Shown here piece by piece: positions 11,470-23,639 of a stretch of 64,000 nucleotides of DNA. Under the pieces are notes generated by a model that was not told the origin of the DNA, made no database searches, and saw only the letters and a list, made by a program, of their open reading frames with translations. A program made the position numbers and the translations under genes. Location of the stretch: assembly GCA_020747065.1 (NCBI GenBank), contig JAGMVK010000022.1, positions 1-64,000 on the forward strand. Direction: 5' to 3'. This DNA comes from Cadophora sp. MPI-SDFR-AT-0126 (taxonomy: Eukaryota; Ascomycota; Leotiomycetes; Helotiales; Ploettnerulaceae). Position 1 is the stretch's first letter. Each line of letters starts with the position of its first letter.

Positions 11470-13186
11470 TCAGCGCACGAGGACCATGGGTCGGGCTTGC
11501 GCTCGCCGGTGCTTGGAAAGATGATTGGCCAGACTTGAAGCTGTTATGCGATCATTTGGGTCTTCTTCAAGCATTTTCCGGAGAAGTGAATGCTTGGGCG
11601 GTATTTTCTCCTTGTACAAGGTAACCTCGTCGAGCCAAACGCGCATTTTTCGAACAGCAACGTCTGACTTCCGCTGAATATCCGATATTTTCCAGTAACC
11701 AGGATTCGGTAGCGGCATGATACCTAGGACAAACATCATGACAAGTCCAGCAGCCCATACATCCCCAGGACGGCCTCTCATAGAAGAAAACGATGAATTC
11801 TGGTGGTATATAAGCATGTGTCCCTATGGAGCTGTAAACCGGTTCTACGGCAAATTGTAGAGAGTGCCCAAAATCACAAATTTTGGCTCTGCCGGTATCG
11901 CCGACAAGAATGTTTCCGGGTTTGATATCAAGGTGAAATATCTCCTGGGAATGAATATACTCGAGTCCACTACTGATATCCTTCCAAATCTGATAAGCTG
12001 CCTCTTCAGATAATTGTGACATTTTCTGGTCATTAGCAAATTTGTGCAGATCTCGCCCACCATACTCCAACTCAAGGCGCATGTTTGGGACGTCATGATC
12101 GAGAAGCCTGACGATAGAGGTCTGTTGTAGGCGTAAGTTCTAGTCGGAAATTCAACAAGATTCCACGATAAAACTCACATGGTTCAGGCGATTCAAAATC
12201 TCCATTTCGTTTTTCCACGCACTGGCAGATCCACTAACCGTAGGCCGTCTACAAATTTTGATCGCAGATACCATACCGCTGCGGATACGTTTGACAACAG
12301 TGGTGACGGGAGTCTCACCAATCTGAATATCTGGAGGATCAACAGTCGTTGAAGCCGATAATGTTGGCAGTGAAAACCGTATTTCCTTTGTTGCATGCCT
12401 TGATTTGACAGTCTCATTTGAGTGCAAAGCTGGTCCAATGGTGCAGGTCGGTGTCGATGATGTGCCGTTGAGGGGTCCGTTCGCTGGAGATCTAATACGA
12501 AGCTTGTCCGGTGAAGGATATACAACCGGGATAGGGGAAATAAGCTCTAGATCGCCTTGAATCACACTGGGAGCCCATGGAAGTACTTCAATCTCAAAAT
12601 CGATGCCTTTGCCAAGCACCACTTTCTAACGGCCACAGTCGAGCGTGGCTTCCTCATCCTTCGCTATGGTGCGTTTGACATAAGGGCCTGTGATAGATTG
12701 TGCGTAGAATAGGGAATCGGAGCTATTATAAAGCACTATAGAACTGCTGTCCGGGTCTGGACAGAACTGGCCATGGGTCATGTTGATGTAACAGACATTA
12801 TCGTCTGCCGAATTGGGATGCTTAAGAATCACATCATTTGCCGTGGCTGAACCGAGTGTGAATTTCTCATTGGCCTCCGATTGATCTAGTAGGATCACAC
12901 TTTGGCTTTGCGTAAGACTTCGCCGTAATCCAGAAAGTTGTCTGCTAGCCCTGCTTGAATTCGTCTCATTCGGCTCGGTGCTGTCCTCGTCATCGGATGA
13001 GCTAGGGTCGGGAGATAGTAGGCGGGGTTTGACAATGGAAGGAAGATCATAGTGGCTCTCGTCCAGGGATACCGAATATTTTGCTGATGCGGATTTGGGG
13101 TAAAGAATGGCTCGAAGGTGGGGTTTTGCGGCAAGTTCTGGGTCGACCAAATCAAGATCCTCTAATCTACTAATTGTAGAAGACAT
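11470..13186 (-). pseudogene. FHA-kinase (Rad53/Chk2-like layout), broken
   Basis: N-terminal half has an FHA-like phosphopeptide-binding segment (FTLGSATANDVILKH, then CYINMTHGQF). The C-terminal half is a kinase: VSAIKICR for the ATP lysine, FHLDIKPGNILV catalytic loop, KICDFGHS for DFG, THAYIPPEF, and GRPGDVWAAGLVMMF for helix F. The intron at 12122-12178 (57 nt, GTGAGT donor) joins LNH to TSIVRLLDHD in frame. Two breaks: an in-frame TAG after LDCGR (12626-12628; the next residues KVVLGKG continue the same frame) and a one-base shift at about 11775-11800, after PPEF. This domain order resembles DNA-damage checkpoint kinases, but the gene cannot make the whole protein as it stands. ATG at 13186 is the first true start. 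Confidence 0.7.
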
Positions 13187-13450
13187 CGTCAAAAAAGGCT
13201 AAGAGTTGTAGATCAAAAGTAGGCTTATCATGGAAACCGAACAGAGGGCACAGAAACGCTTTATAGAGCTCTCGTGCCATAATGTGGGGCTAGGGAAGAA
13301 GAGGGGTTTGCCAGTGTTTCAATGGGAATTGCTATCGACCAGTCATTTGAGCCCATGGCGATTAAGCGCCTCACGCGCCTATAAATAGACCTGAGCCCTA
13401 CCTCACATTAAACACCATTTCTTCCAGCACCAGCTCGAACAACATCCATC

Positions 13451-14148
13451 ATGAAGACGACACCGAACCGAATTATGAGCCCAGCCACCCCGCCGAACGC
13501 GCTCATGACAGATGAGGAAGCCTACGCACTTTATGGAGACGTAACACAAGGTCCGCCGACCCCAATCGCGAGGGTTCTGCCCCGTTATGGAATTTCGATG
13601 GACGACGCCGAACAGCTGGATCAAAAATACAACCAGGAGACCATACCGCGGATACAAAGAGAGAAGTTCTGGGACCTGATCGTTGATGTTGCTAAAGGCA
13701 CAAAACCTGCGGACGTTGAGCGTAAAGTCGCGGAAGTCATGGAGGAAAAGACCATTCTATCCAGGGCGAAGTTTGAGAAGGCGACATACAAGATCATGCT
13801 CTCGGGTCCCCGTTGTTTTGAGGATGCACAACAACAGACCGACTTTGGGGCCTCACTTTCGCATCAACACACTATTCACGAATACGAGGCCCTGATTTCC
13901 AACTGTGTTTGTGACTTGGTCAAGGAAGTTCACGAGCTTAGAGCGAAAGTAGGGGCAAGAAGCAAGAAGCAGAAGTCATCAAAGGGATCGGTAGCGAAGA
14001 AAAGCCCAAAGAAGGTATCGAAACAATCTTCGAATCCGGAATCAGGCAGACGACGGAGCTCAAGAATCAAACAAGCACTCACGCCACCATCGGAGTAAGT
14101 ACACTGTATTCTAGTCGGGTATATACTAACAGCTGTAGCACACGTTGA
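13451..14148 (+). CDS. Hypothetical protein with basic C-terminus
   Basis: Two exons: 13451-14094 and 14139-14148. The intron (44 nt, GTAAGT donor, TACTAAC branch, TAG acceptor) replaces a read-through stop with a four-residue end (DTR after PPS). Product of 217 residues: a helical middle part (AEQLDQKYNQETIPRIQREK, then VERKVAEVMEEKTI) and a lysine/arginine/serine-rich tail (SKKQKSSKG, KKSPKKVSK, GRRRSSRIKQ) typical of nuclear localisation or nucleic-acid contact. No catalytic motif is seen. It is divergently placed from the broken FHA-kinase with about 265 bp between the starts. No family recognised. Confidence 0.6.
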
Positions 14149-15892
14149 TGACCAGAAGACATTACAGACGTTTTAGCCTCCTAAAGTACCATTCATTCAA
14201 TCGATTGCCTTTCGGTTCCGCTCCTCAGATGTGCCTAGCGGTAGCCAGGCTACACTTGCGACAGAAAATACACGAAATTTGGTGCAGTAGTAGCGCGGCA
14301 TGGGCAAGCAGAGGATACAGTCGACGAGGTGGTTTGAATGACATGGGCAGCGCGCTTCACGGTCCTGAAAACAATGTTGTTTTCAGTCCAGGTGCACGAC
14401 CAACATTCCATGCTGAGTACACTGCCAGCAGTCACTTGATTTCGCACACATCCAGCAACGACTTTTGATAGCATTCCTGGGATCATTTTTTGAACAGGTC
14501 GAGAATTTAATAGTGCATGAATGCAGTTCTGATCTCCAGTCTGTGAGGACTCTTCAGGAGTGATTAACCACGCCTTCCACTGAGCCCCCCTAGACGATCA
14601 AGGTGAAGCTCTATCTTGTTATTTACAGTGCTGTGAGTGAAGAAGCTTAGTATGGGTTGGGAAGGCGGGATAAAAGAGGCGAGGAAGCAATTAAGGGAGT
14701 GGTGGTGTCAGACCTGCGATGGAATTGGAGCGTCGACTCGACGGACTTCGAATTTGATATTAGAGATACGGAGAAGAACAGCGATGGGAACGGAGACACA
14801 CACGGGAACGTTGTCGAGACAGTAATTTTGTTAAGTCGCTTTAGTTGCACATTATTTTGGACAAAGGCAATTGGGTATTGGGAATTTTCTTTTGGGAGTC
14901 TCGTTAGTCAAAGATATTGTCATTTTGGATCGGATTCGAATGCCTATACTCATAGCAAACGTGAACAGAAGATCTATATATGGAAAGGAACACAGTCCAT
15001 CTTGTCAAACACACAAACCTTGGCTCCCCAGGCCTGATGCCGTGCGTTTATCTGTACACGACTGTTGAAATCCTGCAAGCCTTGAGAACAAGCCCCTGAG
15101 ACTTACAAGTTGGGTGATAACGCTCAACATGATCTATCACCTTTGCAGGGCAGAAAGCAACCATCAGTGCTTCGTAGCTCCTCGATTCGTCTCCAATACA
15201 GATTAGGCACTACGTCTTGTCGCAGACAAGGAGAAAGACAGGAGCCATGGGTCCGACCTTTGAAAACTCTTCCTTGAAGAGAGCTCGTGAAGGCTATGCA
15301 ATGCAAAGGAGGTAGATTGAGGCGACCTCACGATAGCCGCAGAGAGCCTGCACCAGTTCAGTGGTCTCAATCCGGCGGTTGACAGCGTCCTGCGGGTGAC
15401 ATCCGTGATGTCCTGATGGTATACTCAGACCACGATCATGGAGCTAAAACCTCAACCCCCAGCAGAGGGGTGGGTGATCCAGATCAGTCTGGGACTGAGC
15501 ATTGGCCATCTCAAATTGCGTTGAAGGTGGCTTCACGTTGTGAGGTCGTGCCAGGCAAGACCTTGGTGAGCTGGGTGTAAAGGGAGGGCGTTGGAGGTCA
15601 GGCGACGCTGAGAACAGTCTCCGCTGCTTCGTAGGTTCTCGTCTTCCTCGTTGTCCTCGTCATCATCGTCTTTTGTGTCATGACCATGGCCGCTGCTTTT
15701 GGAATTGTGGATGCCAGGATTGATTCTCCGTCCTGGTGCTTTCTCTCCCCACTGCTCGCGCTTCACACTATCGTCATCATCATCGTCGGCCGTCTCCAGT
15801 TCCTACTCCAGGACCTCCTGAAATATCTCATCTGCTGCCATCTCCTCGTCCCATGGTCCACCTGGTCTTCATGTCTTGAGGATGTCATCTCC

Positions 15893-16080
15893 TCCACAAA
15901 CGACATCTAACCTCTATAATCGGCATTCAACTCCATCCAGAAACGGCGTTCAACTTCCCCACAAACGACATCCAACCTCTATAATCGGCAGTTTACACCC
16001 ATCCACACACAGCACCCAGCCTCATCCAGAAACGGCGCCTAACCTCCTATAGGCGCTTTCATTTCTCCACAAACTGCATC
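15893..16080. repeat. Imperfect tandem repeats
   Basis: Units built from CCTCTATAATCGGCA, CACAAACGACATC and CATCCAGAAACGGCG recur two to three times with drift over 190 bp. Confidence 0.75.
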
Positions 16081-16400
16081 TTCAGTCAATGGACTTTCGG
16101 CTCTCCTCGCTCAGGTTGACAATTAGTTGCCTCATCCATGGCCATCGTTCTCTCCTCTCTTTCCCGCTCTCCAATATTGTCGCCACCACATCCCGTCATA
16201 GGTAGGCATCTTCGAACGTTGTTGCCAGGTACTTGCGCCATCAGAACAGCCCTTGACTCGGGAACGTGGTCGTGGACATTCCTGTGGGCGAGTCTCAGCA
16301 TCTTGAATGCTTAGAGGTGTGGTCTGACTTTGGTTGAGGCGCTGATGTTTCTCCAGTGATTCTGAGGTGGGCGTTTGATGGTCGTTCGGGTGGTTGGTTT

Positions 16401-16667
16401 TGTCTCGGTGCTTCTGCTGCTGCTGAGGTTTACAATATCGATCAAGGCCTTGGCTGTGGCGGAATTTGAGGTTGGTTGTGAAGATAAGTTGTGGAAGAGA
16501 AGTTGTAAGATGTCAAAGAAAGTGAACAAAACCTGGTGCCAAACGAGTCAGAGGCGTCGAATCAACTCCGCAGATCTCCAAACTCCAGAAATGAGGTATT
16601 TGGGCCCTTTTGAATCGATATAAAATCTGCGACTCGAATCTGGACTTGTGGTTGAGGTTGACAATTG
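16401..16667 (-). repeat. Dispersed repeat R, copy 2
   Basis: Reverse-strand copy of the repeat at 10508-10770. Downstream of the shared core it also matches copy 1 around the GAACGAC segment, so copies 1 and 2 are closer to each other in that part. Confidence 0.75.
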
Positions 16668-17623
16668 TTTATTATTGTTGAGGAGGAAGAAAAGAGACGA
16701 GGCTGCAGTGAAAGCCCAGAATGGTGTGGCGCATCTACTTGCGCGCTAAGTGCAGCTAGCCCTGTAGTATCTCCACATTTCAAGGACCTCTCGGAAATAG
16801 ATATCGAGACAACAATGGTTGGGAATTTGGTCCGTGGCCGTAGAATATGTTAGACATCGCGCTTAACTTCTCTCTCCCTATCCATTATCAACCTCCAATT
16901 AGGTTCTGTAGACAGGTTACTACTTCTCTTTCGAACGCTCGTTGGCCTTTGAACACACTTTAAGCCTCCGAACCCTGAGCCTCTGTCAGCAGAGGCCATT
17001 TGCCCCGGACAATTATTTTTACGCAAAAAACTACTGTCTCTCTCGTCGTCTTCCTCTTTCCGCAACTATCTATTTCCCTAGTTTCTAACACCGCGACGTC
17101 GTTATGCAACCCATTCCGTTTGTTAATATTTCTAACAAAACAAGACTGTAGTCTCCCGGCTGTTTTAGTATCAGCATGTCCTGGATCGATGACATCTGGC
17201 TCCATTCTCTTGGAGGTGCTCTTCTAGGTCAACAGTAACTCGCTCCGTTGCTGATTGATGTTTCAAGTGGACAACTGAAAGTGAATGTGTGCTATTCGTA
17301 CGTAAGGTGCTCATTTTCAAGACAGCATGTTCACTGCGTCTTCTCCCCAATTACCGGATTTGAGACTTAGATTGAACCGAAGCCGCCATAGGCAGTCATG
17401 TGCAAATGAGCCAACCTACAGAGAGGCGTCAAGGTCTCATCGCACCTCGAACGACATAAACCAAGCCTTAGCAGTGATCCGAATTAGGGAACTCACATCC
17501 AAGAGCTGGTCTGGTGCTGCAGAAAAAGTAGCCTGTAGAAAATTGATTGCTTCAGCGGACCAGTTCTCTGGTGTCACCTTCAGGTCTTCTCTCGTCTCAT
17601 CCATCATCTGCAACAACACCACA

Positions 17624-17880
17624 AACAATTGTCAATCTCCACCACCACTCCAGATTCGCGTTGCAGATTCTATATCGATTCAAATAGGCCCAAACACCTC
17701 GTATCTGGAGTTTGGAGATCTGCGGAGTTCGTACGACGCTTCTGGCGTGTTTAGTGCCCAGTCGAGTTCACTTTTCTCGATATCTCTACAGCTTCTCCTC
17801 CACAACCAACCTCAAATTCCGTCACAATCAATGGCGTTGATCGAGATTCTGTATCTTAGCTATAGCAGAAGCACCGAGCT
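17624..17880 (+). repeat. Dispersed repeat R, copy 3
   Basis: Forward copy; shares the ACAATTGTCAA start with copy 2 and the GGAGTTTGGAGATCTGCGGA core with both. Diverged by scattered substitutions and a ~10-bp deletion near the end. Confidence 0.75.
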
Positions 17881-18311
17881 TCCGCACGGTAATTGTGGAT
17901 ATTCTCCAACCTCGAAGTCGATACAGGATTTCTGCGAATCCATGTTCACACGCACAACGCTGCCGCCATCACCATGTTCTGCATCTTCGCCATCCCATAG
18001 CCTGTATATGTCAAGCACCTCGCGCAGGAAGAGCTCATACTGCTGCCTAATCTGCCTTCGTGCGCTTCAGAGGAGGGTAAGTAGAGTTCAAAGTCGAAGT
18101 CGAAACCCATATCGCGTGGATTTTATGGGTGGACCTGCGAACTCGACTTTTCGCAGGTGGGCAGGTGGCTTGTCCAGTATCTATTTATATAATATGACGT
18201 AAGCGAACCCCTGTCCGACGACAAGAGCCTTTTCCCTTCCACAAGATATATTGACAATCGCCTGCTCAGCGGTAGATATTTCAGCAGCCAGTTTCCGGAC
18301 CATTTGACGTC

Positions 18312-19694
18312 ATGCTGGAAGGACTACCCAAGGAGGTGTATTGGATGGTCTTGAACCAGGTAAGAGCCGTTTTGCTCAACACTGTTTCTGAAGGGAGTAT
18401 AAAGGAGTACAGGTATCAGACAGGCGAGCATTCACACAGCTCTGCGCGGTCTCGAAGACACTTTATGAGTTAACACTTCCCAAACTCTACGAAACAGTCG
18501 TCATCAGTTCTGAATCCGAAAAGAATCTTGAAAGAATCAATACCAAGTCATTCTTAATTGGCAACTCAACCGCACGTTTACACTATACGAAGCATGTTCG
18601 GATCTCTGCCCCGTTTCATGAAAATCTCGACGAGCGATGCATTCACTTCAGGGATATTGATGATCAGATCAAACATAATTTCGACGAGGAATTGGAAGAG
18701 AGGGAAGCTGGAGGACGAACAAAGTTCCGAAAGCTAGAGGCCACCACACTCACGTTTCTTGAGCAATTAAAGGATGAAAGCTTGAAGAGTTTTAGGTCAG
18801 CTACAGTTCCCATAAAACTTTCCAAATCACCCTAACCCTTAGAAATCTAGTTGGGAGCTGGGAACCTGTATTCCAAGAGAGATACTCGGCTCTGAGGGTT
18901 ACTTGCCATGCGAACAAACCTCTCTCGAAGCCATTACCTTGATAACCGGGATAGGATGTCCTGACGAAACAGATGGCTGGAATGCCGTTGATCTTTCACA
19001 ATTTTGTGCCCTTCGACGAATCTCATGGATTGGTATGCAGACGGACCCATATCTTCAAGCTCTCCGCGACGCCCTCCAAAAAAACTCGAAGCATTTGACG
19101 CATCTTCGACTCGAACATGTTCCCCAGGACGGTGACAGCGATGGCAGCGATGGCAGCGATGGCAGCAATGATGGCGATGAAAAGAGTGGAGACCGAAGGG
19201 CATACTGCCGCAATTTGTTCGCCCGCGAATGTTTGGGCTTAGTGCAATCAAACGCCACTACAGAAGCCATATTTCCAGCGCTTACCAGCTTGTCACTAGG
19301 TTCTATTCCCCTAAAGAACGCAGAAACAGCCTTGGTGAATGCGCTTAATATCAGGAAGCTATCACATTTGACTTTGCGTCAATGCCCTAGCATGGAATAA
19401 TTCCTGGGACAAGTCATAGCGTCTGGCTCAACGCTCAGGCTCTTATCCCTGGAGTATGCTTGTGGCTTGGACGACGAAGTTGATGTGTGCAGCTCTCTAA
19501 TGAGCATTTTCGGGATGACTCCAGTCCTCACCGATCTCTTTCTATCACTACCGGGGCCGATTCCCACTTTGGATATTTGGCGCGCATTGGCAAACAATCG
19601 ACTGCCTCTGACAAGATTTATCTATCATCAAAGATCTGTGAATCTTAATGACTGTTCCAAAGAAGATCTTTGGACTGGATTGCTTACTCGATGA
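18312..19694 (+). pseudogene. F-box/leucine-rich-like gene with an internal stop
   Basis: Exons 18312-18359, 18413-18795 and 18851-19694 join in frame over introns of 53 and 55 nt. The N-terminus MLEGLPKEVYWMVLNQVSD with FTQLCAVSKTLYELTLPKLYE is an F-box, which recruits substrates to SCF ubiquitin ligases. The rest has leucine-rich-like segments (LTHLRLEHVPQ, LTSLSLGSI, LSHLTLRQCP). An in-frame TAA (19398-19400) splits SME from FLGQVIASGSTLRLLSLEY, and reading continues another 98 codons in the same frame. A CAA-to-TAA change is the simplest cause. The end also looks shorter than expected for this type. An internal nine-base repeat (GATGGCAGC) encodes Ser-Asp-Gly units near 19139-19175. Confidence 0.7.
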
Positions 19695-19821
19695 GCGTTG
19701 TGGACGAGAGATTTGAGAAATAGCACTGAAGGAGAGAAGAACTCGAGGCAAGAGGGAAGAGGTAGAGGCTTTAAAAGCTTCAGTGGAGGTCAGAGATGTG
19801 CTCATGTTGACAACAGAGCTC

Positions 19822-21376
19822 CAGGCGACGCAGACAAGACGAGCGAACTGGTGAAGGCGACGCGGGAGTCCAAGGTGCCGATAAAATCAAAACAGTTGCT
19901 GATGTGGTGAGGGCGACGCAGAACTTTTCTCTCTCAAACCCAATCCTAGCCCTGGCGACGCAAGAGAGGATGCTATATAGTGAGGCCGACGTAGAATATT
20001 CTTCCGAGTGTTGGAGCCGGGTCGAGGCGACGTAGAAACTCCTCTAGAGAGCCTCAGTGGACCAAGGCGACGCAGTCCATACGATTCGGCGTGTCGGAGG
20101 GAGGGATTAAGGGTACTCGGGAACTCAAAGCGACGCAAAAACTGCCAGACATCGTTTGCATTGGTAGCAGATCGTTTGAAATAATTTCCCCCATCGATCC
20201 GCCATTTTGCGTCGCCTTGACGACTATAGACAAATGAGCATGTAGAAACGAAACCCAGGGATTCAGACGGCCAAGGCGACGCAGAAATGCTAAAGCCCTG
20301 CCCTCCCTCTGCATGACTCGGACGAAGGCGACGCAAATTACTCAGCCAATGGCTGGGGATGTGCTGAATTCTGTGTTGCCTTGGTTGTCGTCCATGGCGA
20401 ATCGATCAGGACTGGGGTGTGTGGGTTTGACCAAGGCGACGCAGAATCTACGTGTGAAGGCGCAATCCTACCTAGCGCTAAGCCCCGGACTGGCAGTGGG
20501 GAGAATGTTAGGAGGTCTGCTTACTCCCCTCCCTCAAGGTCAAGACTCAAGAGAGATCAAGCTACGTTCTGTTTGTCCTAGCTGGCGGTAGTCGCCGCCT
20601 CTGTGCCCTCCCTCCCGGCCTGGATTTGTTTATGAAATGAATGAATCGAGACTGCCTGTCCTGTTTCCTTTTACCATCCCTTGCCCTTGTCCCCGCGCAG
20701 GAGTGTCTGATATCCTCCCCGCCCTGTCCTATCCTATCCTGTCTTACCCTGGTCCAAAATTGCCTTGCTCTGCCTTGCTCTTCTCTCTGCTTCCTCTCCA
20801 CGGCGACTCCACCACGGTACTTCTCGGTACTACCCGAGAGTCGAGTCAAATCAACGCAGGACGGACAGTCTTGATCGAAGCCCCCCATACCCAGTCGGTT
20901 CTGCGTCGCCTGGACGTGGAGGGCTGAGAAAACCCAAGGCGACGCAATTTGCGATCGTGAAGGCAAATCAGCGTTCCGATTGACCTGAAGGGACGCAACC
21001 CCACGGCTCAGGGGTGTGAATTCGGCTGAGGTGTCAATCATTCTAGCTGCCGCTGAGCCCACTCAGTGGTATTAGCGCTGATCGTACGAAGGTAGAGGCT
21101 GCAAATTTTCCGAGCTGAACGCCCAGGAATACCAGGATTCCCGAGGTTGGCGACGTTGTTTCGAATAGTGACTCAGTACCACGAACAGGTGTTGGACATT
21201 CCAGTCTCCAACATCATCTAGGTGCAAAGAGGGTTCAAATTATTTTCCTTCCATGCCTACAACGTCGAAACATTGCGTCGCCTTGGTGGCGTAGGGGAAG
21301 CCGGGAGATTGGATCGAGGACTCAGGGAGTGGGTGCGGTGTGATGGGAGCTGAGCCACAGCCACCAAGGCGACGCA
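19822..21376. repeat. Interspersed array of GGCGACGCA motifs
   Basis: Twelve exact GGCGACGCA copies occur on either strand: forward near 19824, 19912, 19954, 20065, 20273, 20325, 20433, 20937 and 21366; reverse near 20208, 20902 and 21274. Variants lie near 19856, 19983, 20026, 20129, 20987 and 21145. Many extend to CCAAGGCGACGCAGAA. The spacing is irregular (30-350 bp) and the intervening sequence is not repeated, so this is not a simple minisatellite. It ends about 180 bp before the start of the downstream regulator gene. Confidence 0.85.
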
Positions 21377-21557
21377 AAACTTTGGGCTTCTATCCCTCTT
21401 GCACTCTTCATTATTCAAGCAGCAGCTGGCTTCCTATTTGAATCACCCTCCTCCTCACTGAACACATTCGCGCATTCACCCTCCTTACGAAACTGAAGAC
21501 GACCGCGAGGGTACCGTGGAAGAAATGTCGTGACAGAGCCTTGCTCGCCCTAGTGGA

Positions 21558-23553
21558 ATGGAAAGAAACGAGTTCCCCGCGGGTAAGATTTCCGATCGTT
21601 TTGCTCCAAACGAACATTTGATAACAATATACTTAGCAGATTCTGTCGCAGGAAATAACCCCATCACAGGTTTTTCACGAATTCTCTCTGCTCACCTACC
21701 TCCTCAAAAGAAGAAAAACACTGGGAAAACAACCAAATCCTCTGTAAACTCGAGCAGAGTGACCAAGGAGCCTTCGAGATTTCAATGCACCGTGTCTGGC
21801 TGCGAAAAGACCTTCACACGAAAAGCAGCGCTAAGTGATCATGACCTTGCATGCCATACCGATGAACGACTCTACGAGTGCGAACTTGAATCATGCCGAA
21901 AGCGGTTTGGTCGGCGGCGGGACAGAGAACGTCATCAAAAACTCCATAAAAAGAAAGGAGTTTTTGTCAGCAAAGGCTGTGGTCACTCTTTCAACAGGCA
22001 AGATAATCTCATTGCACACGATGCTCTGGTGTCGGCGCCAGTGGGAAGTCTGTACGAGGTCACCAAGTTGAGGAATCTCAGAAGCAACCCAAGTGCGAAT
22101 TCTGGACCCGTGGTGGTTGAGGACTTTATCTCTAAAGGTAAAGTGTCTGAGGCCGAGGCGGAAGAGTTATTTGGTATCTTCAGCCGATCGCTCAATCACT
22201 ACTTGTGGGGTGGTATTGCACTGGTTCATGACAACTTGGCTTCTGTCCGAAAATCTTCCTCTCTTCTGCTAGCCGCAATACTCACGGTGACGGCTTTACA
22301 TATTCCAGGACGAGGCGAAACATTTGACGTTTGTTATGCAGAGTTCATCGCACTTGTCTGTGATTCAATGTTCGAGCGCTACCATGTTCTAGATGGTATT
22401 CGAGGGTTGTGTATTGGAGCATTTTGGTTGTCCGATGTCAGTTGTAAGTCACTCGAAGTGAAAAGGGAGACAACCACTGATTCAAATCCTAGGGAAACTA
22501 TCAGGACATGCAGTGAGGATAGCGACAGAGTTGAATCTACATCAGAGCTACTCCCGTGCCTTGAGAGGATCTCACGAGCACATCGAGGGAGCCAGACTAT
22601 GGTACTTCCTCTATGTCTGTGATCATCATTTCAGTATTGCATATGGCAGGCCTCCGGTCATCCACGAGAATGAAACGATCACTCATCACGAACGGTTCTT
22701 AGAATTACCGACTATAACACAGGCGGATCTGCGTCTGCATAGCCAAGTCGCTTTTTTCCTCGTCTTGACGAAAGTTTATAACGCTTTTGGGCCAGACATT
22801 GAGCAGGTCTTGTCCGAACAGGACCTGGTTCGGCTTCGACATTTCAATGTTGATCTGGATTCCTGGAGAATCAAATGGGAACCTCTCCTTGCACCAAATC
22901 CTTATGTCTCCTCCTATCCCGCCAAAGGTGTAATACTTCATCTGAATTTTGGAAAACTTCAGGTGGGCTCACTGGCGCTCCGAGGGATTAAACAACCTGG
23001 AGAACTTACACAAGACCGAAGAGAGCTCGCGGGAACTGCTGTACATTGCGCATTGGGAATTCTTCAAATGGTTCTAGAAGATGCGGATGTTCGAAACTCG
23101 GTTGTTGGTGTTCCCATCTACCTCTCAACCATGATAACCTACTCGACCGTATTTCTGCTCAAAGTGCAGCAGAAGTGGGGAGCATTCAAGCTTGGGACGG
23201 ATCCAGTTCTCGTTCGAGATCTCGTCACAAGGACGATCAGTCTCTTGAATGAAGTAAGAGCTGGCGAACGACACTTGACGAGTCACATAGCAGCCGGTCT
23301 CACTAAAATGCTAGATCGATATACGGCATGGGAAACCCACGGCCAGAGCGACCCAGCAAATATCCAAAGACACAGCAGCAACGAAGCGAAACAAGAAAGC
23401 AGTCAAATTGATCCGGCCATGTTTGATTTTCCTGTCGACTATTCTTCATTTGGAATGTTCGACAGCTCACTTCCACTATACGATCAGAATTATTTTCCAA
23501 TAGGCTTTTTTGATGTAATGGCGCCCACTTTTGATGCAGGAAATGGTCATTGA
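21558..23553 (+). CDS. C2H2 + fungal_trans transcription factor
   Basis: Nuclear regulator of about 630-648 residues. Two C2H2 fingers lie near residues 75-135 (FQCTVSGCEKTF…LSDHDLACH and YECELESCRKRFGRRRDRERH), followed by a degenerate third (KGCGHSFNRQDNLIAH). The rest is the fungal-specific regulator middle homology region: LSDVSWKLSGHAVRIATELN, then GARLWYFLYVCDHHFSIAYG and RPPVIHENE. The intron 22444-22492 (49 nt, GTAAGT donor) joins these exactly. A second intron at 21583-21636 (54 nt, ACTTAG acceptor) is likely but does not change the frame. The family resembles PrtT-like activators, but the target genes cannot be read here. The upstream motif array could be its promoter. Confidence 0.8.
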
Positions 23554-23639
23554 GCGTACAGTGAGGTGCCATGGGAGTTCGCACAGGGTCAGGGCGACAA
23601 CGCCACCAAATTACACGAAGTTAACGCTGCCTTAAGACT

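Larger units (their letters stand above)
14149..18311. other. Gene-poor stretch with repeats
   Basis: About 4.2 kb without a supported gene. It contains short imperfect tandem units at 15893-16080 and copies 2 and 3 of repeat R. A 291-codon frame at 17327-18202 spans repeat R and has no recognisable domain; I regard it as chance. Confidence 0.45.

Noticed and set aside
17327..18202. 291-codon plus-strand ORF
   Set aside because: It crosses repeat R, whose other copies have stops in the same frame, and contains no domain or splice evidence.
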